A stretch of DNA of 64,000 nucleotides from positions 620,001-684,000 of the forward strand of contig JBMYRB010000002.1 of the NCBI GenBank assembly GCA_049601915.1, in the 5' to 3' direction. The position numbers and the translations under genes are program-made. Positions within the stretch are counted from its first letter, which is position 1. Every line of letters starts with the position of its first letter. The notes beneath the pieces are model-generated. The model worked only from the letters and a program-made list of their open reading frames with translations. It did no database searches and had not been told where the DNA came from. This DNA is from UBA8079 sp049601915. GTDB taxonomy: Bacteria; Pseudomonadota; Alphaproteobacteria; UBA6615. Below, one piece after another: positions 42,871 to 51,376 of the stretch.

Positions 42871-43970
42871 ACGTCGACGGGCAGCCCTACCGCACAATCT
42901 GGTTGGGTGCGGATGGTTGGTAGGTCGAGATCATCGACCAGACAAAACTGCCGCATCGATTTGAAATATAATGCCTTCGATCACTTGATGCTGCTGCCCA
43001 CGCCATTCGCGCGATGCTCGTGCGCGGTGCGCCCCTGATTGGCGCGACGGCCGCCTACGGGATGGCGCTCGCGATGCGCGAAGACAGTTCCAATGGCGGG
43101 CTCGACAATGCTTATGACGTACTGATTGACACGCGTCCGACAGCTGTGAATTTGCGTTGGGCGCTAGACGACATTCGGGGAAGGTTGCGCGGTCAGCCGC
43201 ACGATATTCGGGCCGCGCTGGCTTATGCGCGCGCCGCCGAGATATGCGACGAGGATGTGGCGATCTGTAGCGCCATCGGCGACCACGGGCTGGCCCTCAT
43301 CCAGGCCGCCTACGATGCGTCACTGGACGATGGGCCCGTGAACATCCTGACCCACTGCAATGCAGGTTGGCTCGTAACGGTCGATTGGGGCACGGCACTG
43401 GCGCCCATCTACAAGGCGCATGATCTGGGAATACCGGTGTATGTCTGGGCAGATGAAACGCGTCCGCGCAATCAGGGCGACGCACTTACATCCTGGGAGC
43501 TGGGCCGTCATGGAGTCTCGCATGCAGTGGTGGCGGACAATGCGGGCGGCCACATGATGCAGCACGGGCTTGCGGACCTCTGCATCACGGGGACCGATCG
43601 CACGACCGCGTCGGGTGATGTGGCGAACAAGATCGGCACTTACCTCAAGGCGCTGGCGGCGCATGATAATGGCGTGCCGTTTTATGTCGCCCTGCCGTCG
43701 CCGACGATCGATTGGACGCTCAACGACGGGGTCCGTGATATTCCGATCGAGCAGCGTGATAAGGAAGAGGTGACGCATATCTCCGGAAAGACGGCGTCGG
43801 GTGATATTGTGTCGGTCCAGCTCACGCCGGACGGAACCCCGGCAGCGAACCATGCTTTCGACGTCACGCCGGCCTGGCCCGTGACGGGTTTGATCACCGA
43901 GCGGGGTGTCTGCCCCGCCAGCGCAGAGGGACTGGCGGGGCTGTTTCCCGATTCAGGCGCCGTGGCCTGA
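42867..43970 (+). pseudogene. mtnA: Methylthioribose-1-phosphate isomerase with two in-frame stops
   Basis: Reading from ATG 42867 (overlapping the tusA stop) gives a normal MtnA N-terminus, MNVDGQPYRTIWLGADGW, then TAG 42921-42923, VEIIDQTKLPHRFEI, TAA 42969-42971 and an uninterrupted remainder to 43970, all in one frame. The later part keeps the catalytic Cys (THCNAG) and Asp (GTDRTTA) and normal family text throughout. An internal ATG at 43014 could still make a 318-residue form that lacks about 49 residues including the first substrate-binding strand. Most likely non-functional in methionine salvage, or a very recent loss. Confidence 0.85.
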
Positions 43971-43979
43971 CATATGGGT

Positions 43980-44288
43980 CTAGTGGGGCGTTGCGTCGCC
44001 GCCGTCCACAATCACCAGCTCGTTCTGGGCAATCCCGGGCACCCGCCGGAATTTGGCCGCTTCGACATACTCGGGCGAGTTGAAGCAGGCCTCGGCGTTG
44101 TCCAGGGAATCGAACTCGATCACCACGAAGCGTTCATAGGGGGTCTCGCCCTCGAGGACCCGTTTCTCGCCGCCGCGCGCCAAGACCCGGCCGTTGTATT
44201 TGGCCAGGATGCCGGGGATGTGGTCGGTGTATTTCTTGTACTCTACGGGATCGTTGATCTTCGAACGTGCGAGCCAATAGGCGGGCAT
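43980..44288 (-). CDS. DUF1330-family protein
   Basis: A 102-residue dimeric alpha-beta barrel protein. MPAYWLARSKINDPVEYKKYTDHIPGILAKYNGRVLARGG and FVVIEFDSLDNAEACFNSPEY are typical DUF1330. The function is unknown; relatives are often encoded beside catabolic enzymes. It is convergent with mtnA, 9 bases apart. Start ATG 44288 follows GGAGAG. Confidence 0.9.
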   Translation of the reverse strand: MPAYWLARSKINDPVEYKKYTDHIPGILAKYNGRVLARGGEKRVLEGETPYERFVVIEFDSLDNAEACFNSPEYVEAAKFRRVPGIAQNELVIVDGGDATPH

Positions 44289-44321
44289 AATTACTCTCCA
44301 ATGTCTGGGTGATTTTAGGAT

Positions 44322-45185
44322 CTATCGCGCGTCAGCGATCGGTGGCAAGGATATCAGATAAGTCGCGATGGCTTGCAAGTCATCAGCCGTCAGCTCGCTC
44401 GTGCTCTCGTCGATCACATCGGTCATGGCGCCGCCGACGAAATCGCCGTCCGGCAGCAGGCCAATCTCCAGCATGGAAACGATATCGTCTTCGCTCCAGT
44501 CGCCGATACCGCCGGGGCTGGGCGTGATATTGGGCACGGCGTCGCCCTCGGGACCATTGGCATTGCCCGCCAGCGGCCGGTCGGAATCCAGCACACCCAG
44601 AATGTTTCGCGGCGTGTGGCATTCACCGCAATGACCCGGCCCGTTGACGATATATGCGCCGCGATTCCAGGCGTCACTCCGGGTTGGATCAGGTGTAAAG
44701 GGCGTTTTGTCGAAGAACAGCAGCTTCCAGCCGAACATGCTGGCGCGGATGCCGAAGGGGAAGGGCAGGTCATGGTCGGGAACGGCGTTGCGCACCGCCG
44801 GCACCGTGTCGAGATAGGCCTTGAGGTCGAGGATGTCCTGTTCAGTCATGCGCGCGTAGGAGGTGTAGGGGAATGTTGGGTAGTAATGACCGCCTTCCGG
44901 GGACTTGCCCTCGCGCAACGCGCGAACGAAATCTTCGTCGCTCCAGTTACCGATGCCCGTCTCTGCATCGGGAGTGATGTTCGGTGTGAAGAATGATCCG
45001 AAATCGGTCTTCAGTTCGCGTCCGCCCGCCAGAAAGGCGCCGCCATCGGCTACCGTGTGGCAGGCGATGCAACCCGCGAGGTTCAACATGTATTCGCCGC
45101 GTGTGGCCTCGCCGGATTGGGCGAGCGCGGGAGAAAAACCCAGCAGGCCAATCAAAATCGGTAGTGTCTTGATCATCGTTTGCAT
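44322..45185 (-). CDS. Secreted diheme cytochrome c
   Basis: A 287-residue protein with a signal peptide (MIKTLPILIGLLGFSPALA) and two CxxCH heme sites, CIACH near residue 37 and CGECH near 190. The layout matches the cytochrome subunit of membrane dehydrogenases and SoxAX-like or thiosulfate-linked c-type cytochromes. It probably carries periplasmic electrons to the oxidase. It follows a cytochrome c-prime gene but a strong terminator lies between them, so it has mostly its own promoter or receives read-through. Start ATG 45185 follows AGGATCA. Confidence 0.9.
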   Translation of the reverse strand: MQTMIKTLPILIGLLGFSPALAQSGEATRGEYMLNLAGCIACHTVADGGAFLAGGRELKTDFGSFFTPNITPDAETGIGNWSDEDFVRALREGKSPEGGHYYPTFPYTSYARMTEQDILDLKAYLDTVPAVRNAVPDHDLPFPFGIRASMFGWKLLFFDKTPFTPDPTRSDAWNRGAYIVNGPGHCGECHTPRNILGVLDSDRPLAGNANGPEGDAVPNITPSPGGIGDWSEDDIVSMLEIGLLPDGDFVGGAMTDVIDESTSELTADDLQAIATYLISLPPIADAR

Positions 45186-45199
45186 GGGTTGATCCTAGC

Positions 45200-45229
45200 A
45201 AAAAAATCGCCCGGCAGAGCCGGGCGATT
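45200..45229 (-). terminator. Rho-independent terminator after the cytochrome c-prime gene
   Basis: On the minus strand AATCGCCCGGC and GCCGGGCGATT form a perfect 11-bp stem with a 3-base loop followed by a run of T. It lies 25 bases after the cytochrome c-prime stop and 14 bases before the next gene's start. Confidence 0.9.
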
Positions 45230-45254
45230 CTTCGGTCGATTCTGTTTGGCCTTT

Positions 45255-45722
45255 TTAGACTTTTGGGCCCCGGTACGCCTTGTGGCATGCGCCACAGACC
45301 GCGCCGATCTTACCGACAACGGCCTTCGGATCGGAGCCGAGCTTGCCGGCAGCTGCGTCGGCAGCCACACTGTCAGCGGCAGCCTTCAATGCATTCGCCT
45401 TGGCGGTGAAATCGTCGAAATTTGTCCAGATCTCGGCCTTGGCGCGATTGGCACCCGGCTTGCCGTCCTTGAACAGGGCGGGAATTTCGGCCGCGTTGGC
45501 GCTCATCTTCGCTGCGGCTGCCTGAGCTTCCGATGTGTTGCCGCCGGCCACAGCACCGCCGAGAGCTTTCATCGATCCACCCAGCGATTTCATGGCTGCG
45601 TTGCGGTCGGCGTGATTGTCAGCCGAGACGTCGTTGCTGCTGAACGACGTAAATGCGACCGCGAGTGCCAGGGCGGCACCGGCGACCCGGCCGAGTTTGG
45701 AAAGTTTGCGAACGGTGAACAT
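45255..45722 (-). CDS. Cytochrome c-prime/c556
   Basis: A 155-residue periplasmic protein with an N-terminal signal (RVAGAALALAVAFTSFSSNDVSA) and a C-terminal heme site CGACH (about residue 146) on a four-helix bundle rich in Ala. Start ATG 45722 follows GGGAGA. Family members bind NO or act in electron transfer. A strong terminator directly follows. Confidence 0.92.
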   Translation of the reverse strand: MFTVRKLSKLGRVAGAALALAVAFTSFSSNDVSADNHADRNAAMKSLGGSMKALGGAVAGGNTSEAQAAAAKMSANAAEIPALFKDGKPGANRAKAEIWTNFDDFTAKANALKAAADSVAADAAAGKLGSDPKAVVGKIGAVCGACHKAYRGPKV

Positions 45723-45957
45723 ATGTATCTCCCAGTTCCCCAATAACATGATGCCGTCACTCGGCTATGGACCGGAATGACCAACCCACGAAACAGCATA
45801 AGCCACTGGATTGCCATTGAAAATATTCGGCATTCACGCGAACGTAAACCAAAATGCCGAAACTGACTCAATCTTGTGTGAGTGGCGGAATAAAGCGGGG
45901 TCGAGGCTGTTAACGTGCATTTGTGTTCGACACCCTCAGCATGGCAGGAGAGACGTT

Positions 45958-46723
45958 ATGGGAGCATTTCGAGTCGCAGTCGGGGGGGGCTGGTATTGGC
46001 CGGCACAATCCATGCGCAAGGTCCGGCAATCGCCGCAGATGATCAGCTTACGGTGATCGAATTGTTCACTTCGCAAAGTTGCTGCTCCTGCCCGCCAGCC
46101 GAGGCCTATCTCGGCGAACTTGCGGAAGAGGACGATATCCTCGCGCTCGAATATCATGTCGACTATTGGGATCGCCTGAATTATGGCCGACACGGGCGCT
46201 GGAAAGATGTTTTCTCGACGCCCGAAATGATCGAGCGACAGCGTTCGTATAATGCGGAAATTCGAAACACCCGCAGTGTGTGCACGCCGCAGATGTTGAT
46301 TGACGGGCGTAGCGAGGCGATGGGCTCACGCCGTCGGGAGGTCCAGAACCTCATCTCCAGTGTGCGCAAGGACGATCAGCCGCGTGTGCCGGTCGAGGTT
46401 GCCGCTGCCTCCAACGGTGGCGTGACCGTCTCTGTCGGGAATGTGCCCAACGGTAAGTCCGACGTCTGGCTGGTCACGTTTATCCGGCAGTCACGACAAA
46501 GGTTATACGCGGCGAGAACCACGGTAAGACACTGACGAACCACAATATCGTTCGCGAGGTACGCCGCATTGGCGAGTGGGACGGGAAAATGACCGCGATC
46601 GACGTGACGGACCTGACGCTCGAAGATGGCCAGAGTTGCGCGATCCTTGTGCAGGACGGCAAGGTGGGCCCGGTTCTCGGAGCGGCTTACTGTCCGTCAG
46701 GTGTCGGCGGTGTTGCGTCGTAA
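45958..46723 (+). pseudogene. DUF1223 secreted thioredoxin-like protein, two frameshifts
   Basis: The gene reads in three frames. ATG 45958 begins MGAFRVAVGG, then a run of eight G residues shifts the frame; the next frame continues a signal peptide GLVLAGTIHAQGPAIAADD and the DUF1223 core LFTSQSCCSCPPAEAYLGEL...HVDYWDRLNYGRHGRW to LVTF. A second single-base loss in a T-run near 46483 moves the frame to VIRGENHGKTLTNHNIVREVRR...GAAYCPS, ending at TAA 46721-46723. Both shifts lie in homopolymers, so sequencing or assembly error cannot be excluded. The family function is unknown. Confidence 0.85.
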
Positions 46724-46731
46724 CAAACTCA

Positions 46732-47697
46732 TCAGCGGGCGAGTTTGTCGGCGCTGAGGGTTCGCAGATTGTCCTCGTTTTCCAGGTACCAGGCATAGGT
46801 GCGCTCGACACCTTCGCGCAGGCTTATCTTCGATTGCCAGCCAAGTTCGGTCAGGCGGGTCACGTCGACCAGTTTGCGCGGGGTACCGTCCGGGCGTGAG
46901 GTGTCGTATTCGAAGTACCCGGAGTACCCGACCACATCTGCGACGAGTGTCGCGAAGTCGGCGATGGATATATCCTTGCCCGTGCCGATGTTGACGAACG
47001 GTTCGTCTGAATAATTGTTCATCAGATAGACGCAGGCATTTGCCATTTCGTCGGCGAACATGATCTCGCGTTTCGGTGTGCCCGTACCCCAGATCGTGAC
47101 CTTCTCCGCATTTGACAGCTTCGCCTCATGCATCCGGCGGATCATCGCCGGGGCCATGTGCGAGGTCTCATAGTTGAAATTGTCACCGATCCCGAAGAGA
47201 TTAGTCGGCTGCACGCTGATCGCATCGAATCCGTATTGCCGGCGATAGGCTTGGCACATCTTGATTCCGGCGATCTTGGCCACGGCGTACCACTGGTTGG
47301 TCTCCTCCAGCGGCCCCGTCAGCATGTACTCTTCCTTCATGGGCTGGGGGGCGTCGCGGGGCATGATGCAGGTCGACCCGAGTAACAGCATCTTCTTGGC
47401 ACCTGCGCGATAGGCGGTGTCGATCAGGTTCGTCTGGATCTTCAAATTGCCAGCAATGAAGTCTGCCGGATACAGATCATTTGCCAGGATGCCGCCGACA
47501 ATCGCGGCCGCGTCAAGTACATAGTCCGGCTTTTCCGTGTCAAAGAACTCACGCACGGCCGCCTGTTCGGTCAGGTCGAGTTCGGCGCTGGTCCGGGTCA
47601 CGATGTTGCCGTGGCCCGCATCTTCGAGTTGCCGGATCAGCGCCTGGCCGACGAGCCCGCGATGTCCCGCGACATATATCTTTGCGTCCTGTTCCAT
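46732..47697 (-). CDS. fcl: GDP-L-fucose synthase
   Basis: A 321-residue epimerase/reductase that converts GDP-4-keto-6-deoxymannose to GDP-fucose. The cofactor loop VAGHRGLVGQALIRQLE is at the N-terminus, the active Tyr/Lys in NQWYAVAKIAG, and GTGTPKREIMFADEMANACVYLM and NIGTGKDISI are family-specific. Its usual partner GDP-mannose dehydratase is not adjacent. It is transcribed after BadI, 18 bases away. Confidence 0.93.
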   Translation of the reverse strand: MEQDAKIYVAGHRGLVGQALIRQLEDAGHGNIVTRTSAELDLTEQAAVREFFDTEKPDYVLDAAAIVGGILANDLYPADFIAGNLKIQTNLIDTAYRAGAKKMLLLGSTCIMPRDAPQPMKEEYMLTGPLEETNQWYAVAKIAGIKMCQAYRRQYGFDAISVQPTNLFGIGDNFNYETSHMAPAMIRRMHEAKLSNAEKVTIWGTGTPKREIMFADEMANACVYLMNNYSDEPFVNIGTGKDISIADFATLVADVVGYSGYFEYDTSRPDGTPRKLVDVTRLTELGWQSKISLREGVERTYAWYLENEDNLRTLSADKLAR

Positions 47698-47715
47698 GTT
47701 CCCGATCGCTTGGCG

Positions 47716-48510
47716 TTACTTGACGTACTTGCGGAATTCCGGCTTGCGGCGTTCCTGGAATGCGCGGCCGCCTTCCTTGGATTCCTCGGACGCGTAATAC
47801 AGCTTCAGGGCCTCGAATCCCATCGCGCCGATCCCCTTGATATGGTCCGTGTCGGCGTTGAAAGAGCGTTTGGCGATGGACAGCGCGGTTGGGCTCCGAT
47901 CCATAAGGTCGGCGCACCAGCGGTCCACCTCGGCGTCCAGGTCCTTGTCCGGTACAACGGCGTTCGCCAAGCCCATTTCGAGCGCCTCGCGGGCGGTGTA
48001 TTGTCGGCACATGTACCATATTTCGCGCGCCTTCTTTTCGCCGACGACCCGCGCTAGATAGGCAGTGCCATAGCCGGGGTCGACCGAGCCCATGGTCGGG
48101 CCGACCTGGCCGAAGATCGCGCTTTCTCCTGCGATCGTCAGATCACACACCGTGGCGATGACGTTGCCGCCGCCAATGGCATAACCGCGCACCTTGGCGA
48201 TCACCGGCTTCGGGACGTCGCGGATCAAGCCCTGGAACTCCTCGATGGGAATGCCGGTGGTACCCCGGCGGCTGCCATAGCCGTCGGTGGCCTTGTTCTC
48301 AAGCGACTGATCTCCGCCTGACGAGAAGGCACGATCGCCGGCACCCGTGATCACCACGACGCCGACCGTCTTGTCCCAGCCGGCGTCTTGCAGCGCTTCG
48401 ATCATTTCCTCGATCGTGTGGCCGCTGAAGGCGTTGAGCTTGTCCGGTCGGTTGATCGTGATGGTCGCGATACCGCCGCGGGTTTCGTACAATATGTCAT
48501 CAAAGCTCAT
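47716..48510 (-). CDS. badI: BadI-like 2-ketocyclohexanecarboxyl-CoA hydrolase
   Basis: A 264-residue crotonase-fold protein closest to BadI/MenB, which open or form a ring by Dieckmann-type chemistry. The segments SSGGDQSLE, GYAIGGGNVIATVCDLTI and FGQVGPTMGSVDPGYGTAYLARVVGEKKAREIWYMC are highly diagnostic, including the Asp of SVDPGYG. Known BadI works in cyclohexanecarboxylate degradation. No benzoyl-CoA reductase is in the window. Start ATG 48510. Confidence 0.88.
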   Translation of the reverse strand: MSFDDILYETRGGIATITINRPDKLNAFSGHTIEEMIEALQDAGWDKTVGVVVITGAGDRAFSSGGDQSLENKATDGYGSRRGTTGIPIEEFQGLIRDVPKPVIAKVRGYAIGGGNVIATVCDLTIAGESAIFGQVGPTMGSVDPGYGTAYLARVVGEKKAREIWYMCRQYTAREALEMGLANAVVPDKDLDAEVDRWCADLMDRSPTALSIAKRSFNADTDHIKGIGAMGFEALKLYYASEESKEGGRAFQERRKPEFRKYVK

Positions 48511-48617
48511 GGCTGCGCTTCCCTTCGTTGGTCACAATCATAGCCGCAAAGCTTGATTATCGCCCATTTGGTTATAGTTGAGTTGGCAACACGCAGCACA
48601 TATTTGGAGACGGCCAA

Positions 48618-49013
48618 ATGCCCCAGAAAGCGAAGAAGAAATCAGATCAACGCCCGCCGGTCGCCGTGGGACATGTTTCGCTGCACGTAAGGGACGTGCC
48701 GCAGGCAAGTGAATTCATGCAATTGCTCGGCCTGCGATCGGTGTTCGAGGCCCCGAAATTTGCCGTTCTGGAGTTGCGTGGCGGTACCCATCTGATCCTC
48801 AACAAGTCGCGCCGGAAGATTAAGGCTGGAGATGTCGCGCCCGTCGATCTGATGGTCGATGATGTGAAGGCCATGCGCGACTTCTGCAAAAAGCAGAAAC
48901 TCAAGCCGTCGAAAATTACGTCCGGCTCCGTGCATAGCTCGTTCTATGTGCCCGGTCCCGACGGGTGGTCGATCAAGATCACGTCGTCGCATACTTCGGG
49001 CCGTCCGGTCTGA
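48618..49013 (+). CDS. Glyoxalase/VOC-family protein
   Basis: A 131-residue vicinal-oxygen-chelate protein. After a lysine-rich start, VAVGHVSLHVRDVPQASEFMQLLGLRSVF and the C-terminal HSSFYVPGPDGWSIKITSSH carry the beta-alpha-beta repeats with His at the usual metal positions. It could be a small dioxygenase, isomerase or binding protein. Divergent from BadI. Confidence 0.82.
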   Translation: MPQKAKKKSDQRPPVAVGHVSLHVRDVPQASEFMQLLGLRSVFEAPKFAVLELRGGTHLILNKSRRKIKAGDVAPVDLMVDDVKAMRDFCKKQKLKPSKITSGSVHSSFYVPGPDGWSIKITSSHTSGRPV

Positions 49014-49118
49014 GCCTGCATCGACGCCTGTGTCACAAGCGTCGTGAACGGAACTGATCTTCTGAAAAAAGTCTCGAACCCCTAGTCTTCCCGCTATTCG
49101 AGGGACAGGAGTGCGGTT

Positions 49119-49840
49119 TTGCCTGATCGTTTCGGACCCCGCGGTGTCATGGCGGTCGTGATTCCGGTGCAGAATGCAAACATGCAACCGGATTACGAAC
49201 TGATGCGTCCGGAGGGGATCAGTCATCAGATGTGCCGGTTCAACATCACGAGCCCGGACACCGTCGGTGAGGCTGTGCTGGACGTGGTGCCGCAGACCTT
49301 GAAATGCTGACGGGATATGATTGTCGGTGGCAACTCGCTTGAGATGCGCGATTGGTCGCTCGAGAAACAGGAATGGTACACGGGCGAGTTTGCCGCGCTG
49401 GCGAGGGACAAGGCCTTTGTGCTGGCTACGGACGCGGTCATTGTGGCGCTGCGCACGATGGGGGCGAAGCGGTCGGGATGATGTCGCCGCTTTCCGTCGA
49501 GAATTCCATAAGCGCGGTCGATTATTACACCGCGCTCGGTTTCGATATCGCCGCGGCAACCGCGCTCCTGGTCGACAAATCGGAGAATGCCGTGAATGTA
49601 CCTATGGAAAGGGTCATCGAGGCCTTTGAGGAGGTGGATGGCCCCGACATTGATACACTGCTTCATGTCGGCGGGTCGCTCGGCATCGCGCCGCTCATCG
49701 CCGAACTTGAAGATCGTTTCAAGAAGCCCGTCATCTCGGTCAATCAGGCGACCTACTGGTATGCGCTGCGCCAGATGGGCATCACCGATCCCGTCCCCGG
49801 GTTCAGTAAGCTCATGCTGAAGTCCGAAATCGTTGAGTAA
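49119..49840 (+). pseudogene. Maleate isomerase/arylmalonate decarboxylase-family gene, stop plus frameshift
   Basis: From TTG 49119 the reading gives RFGPRGVMAVVIPVQNANMQPDYELMRPEGISHQMCRF, then a TGA (49308-49310) where the family has Trp before DMIVGGNSLEMR. The frame continues through the Asp/Glu racemase core to AKRSG, where one missing base near 49472 shifts to VGMMSPLSVENSISAVDYYTALGFD..., ending in MLKSEIVE* at 49838-49840. The DMIVGGNSLEM and LHVGGSLG loops are characteristic of this group (AMDase, EutA, maleate isomerase). The function is lost or strongly reduced. Confidence 0.85.
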
Positions 49841-49860
49841 ACGGCGCTTCGCCGCCGGGG

Positions 49861-50445
49861 TTACTCGGCGGCGACGCGATCCGCCATGCGGAAGCCGACC
49901 TTGTCCATCGCGACGAGCGTGTCTTCGCCGAACTTTTCGACGATCTCCTTGCCGACCTGGGGATGGAACACGACCTCGTCCTTCACATCGCCCTCGACGT
50001 TCTGGATCATCACCAACAGGCGCGCGGTTTCGTCCGAGATGTTGTTGAAATCGCGATAGACGCCCGCGGGTACCGAAATGAAGTCGAGCGGTTCGAGCTC
50101 GATGGAGTTCTCGCCATTCTCGCCCCAGGAAATGCGAAACTTCCCGTTCAGACAGAAGAAGTTCTCGACCGTATGTGAATGGCTGTGCAGGCCGGGATTG
50201 TTACCCGGCGGGCATTCGGCGATCGTGACGGTCAGCCCGTCCATGCCCTTGACCGGCGCGACCTTGGACCGGCCCTCCCATCCTTCGGGCGACATCAGCG
50301 GATAGACCGACTTCGCCGAAACGATTTCTACCGCCTCGGCCGGAATCCCGGTGCCTTCCATGATCGACTGCTTGTAGGGCTTGAGGTCCTTGAACCGGGC
50401 GATGCGATTGGACATGTCCGGGTTGTTGAGATCGACTGTTTTCAT
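49861..50445 (-). CDS. Cupin-domain protein
   Basis: A 194-residue cupin. The metal-site motif is in LHSHSHTVENFFCLNGKFRISWG (His-x-His...Glu pattern) and the second cupin motif in PLDFISVPAGVYRDFNN. The single domain could be a dioxygenase, isomerase or oxalate/gentisate-like enzyme. Start ATG 50445 follows GAGAAGCAC. It is convergent with the broken AMDase-family gene. Confidence 0.85.
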   Translation of the reverse strand: MKTVDLNNPDMSNRIARFKDLKPYKQSIMEGTGIPAEAVEIVSAKSVYPLMSPEGWEGRSKVAPVKGMDGLTVTIAECPPGNNPGLHSHSHTVENFFCLNGKFRISWGENGENSIELEPLDFISVPAGVYRDFNNISDETARLLVMIQNVEGDVKDEVVFHPQVGKEIVEKFGEDTLVAMDKVGFRMADRVAAE

Positions 50446-50514
50446 TGTGCTTCTCCATCCCTTGGTTGTCGAAACACTAGCGCAACCGGGCGAAATTGCG
50501 AAGGTACCTGCGTA

Positions 50515-50892
50515 TCAGGCTGCTTCCTCCCGAGTGAAGAGCCGGTAGATCAGGTTCGGCAAAGGGGGCGTTGCGCGGCCGGGAATACCTATTCCCTGGC
50601 CGTTCTGCTCGAGAGCAGACAGCATCGATATGGCGAGGTCGCCGAGAAATGTTTCGTCGACATCGCCGGGCTGGCACAGGAACAATCGCGCGTTGCGGTC
50701 GCCGTTGGATATCCGGCCATGTTCCGACGAGGACCCGAAAATGCGAATGACGAAAATGCAGCTTGTTGCGTCATAGGAGACGAATGCGGCTTTGGATTTG
50801 TCGTCGAGCGCCACGACACGCGCGTCGGTGAGATCGACCCCTTTGGAGGCAAACGCCAGATCGAACACGCTGCGAAAGTCGGTCTCGAACAT
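50515..50892 (-). CDS. Hypothetical protein
   Basis: A 125-residue protein with no recognised domain. Mixed alpha/beta text (KAAFVSYDATSCIFVIRIFG) and no signal or membrane segment. Start ATG 50892 is one base after the stop of the upstream broken gene, so the two were a coupled pair. Codon use looks like neighbouring real genes. Confidence 0.6.
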   Translation of the reverse strand: MFETDFRSVFDLAFASKGVDLTDARVVALDDKSKAAFVSYDATSCIFVIRIFGSSSEHGRISNGDRNARLFLCQPGDVDETFLGDLAISMLSALEQNGQGIGIPGRATPPLPNLIYRLFTREEAA

Positions 50893-50893
50893 C

Positions 50894-51163
50894 TCAGACG
50901 CGAAAAAAACTATCCTGCAGGCGTTCGCAGAATATCTTCAGGAGGGGCCCGCGGGGCAGGTTGCCGGGATTACGCCATGATTCCTGGACCCGGTCGGGAA
51001 GTTCGTTACGGCTGATGGCGAACGTGTCGGCAATTCGGCTGCCGCGAAATTCGCTGTCGCCCGGTCCGATGTCATGCCAGTCAGAGACACCCAGTTCCTC
51101 GCCATTCACGATCCTGGTCGCCTAGGCAAGGGCTGGGCCGATACACATCAGGGCGAACATCAT
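50894..51163 (-). pseudogene. Small secreted protein, stop codon inside its signal peptide
   Basis: From ATG 51163 the frame reads MMFALMCIGPALA, then TAG (51122-51124), then ATRIVNGEELGVSDWHDIGPG... to a TGA at 50894. ALA followed by Gln-Ala would be a classic signal-peptidase site, so TAG most simply replaces CAG. A GTG at 51109 could start a cytosolic remnant without export. The mature part (ISRNELPDRVQESWRNP) is not a family I recognise. Confidence 0.7.
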
Positions 51164-51240
51164 AATGACGCAACTGCACCGGCCGAACTGCCATGCTTTC
51201 GGTCTTGAGGCTTGTGTTGTCTGCAGAACTATCACCGTAG

Positions 51241-51315
51241 TCCGACACCTACGTCATCGAAGACGGAAAGATCGCCGTGCAGACACTCGCGATCAAGGCC
51301 GTGCCCAAGAAGTAG
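51241..51315 (+). pseudogene. Remnant of an NTF2/SnoaL-like gene
   Basis: Between 51241 and 51315 one frame reads SDTYVIEDGKIAVQTLAIKAVPKK and ends at TAG, the typical end of SnoaL-like/ketosteroid-isomerase-fold proteins (V-x-x-GKI...Q). Immediately upstream in the same frame is a TAG (51238-51240) and no recognisable rest of the domain. This looks like a decayed gene tail. Confidence 0.45.
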
Positions 51316-51376
51316 CTCTATCGGAAACGGGCGTGCTGTGGCACACAGGTCGCCCGTGACCAGATGAGTGTCGACA

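Noticed and set aside
33980..51163. Stop-codon reassignment as the cause of the in-frame stops
   Set aside because: Internal stops include TAA, TAG and TGA, while all three also end intact genes; several genes also have frameshifts and one a lost catalytic motif.
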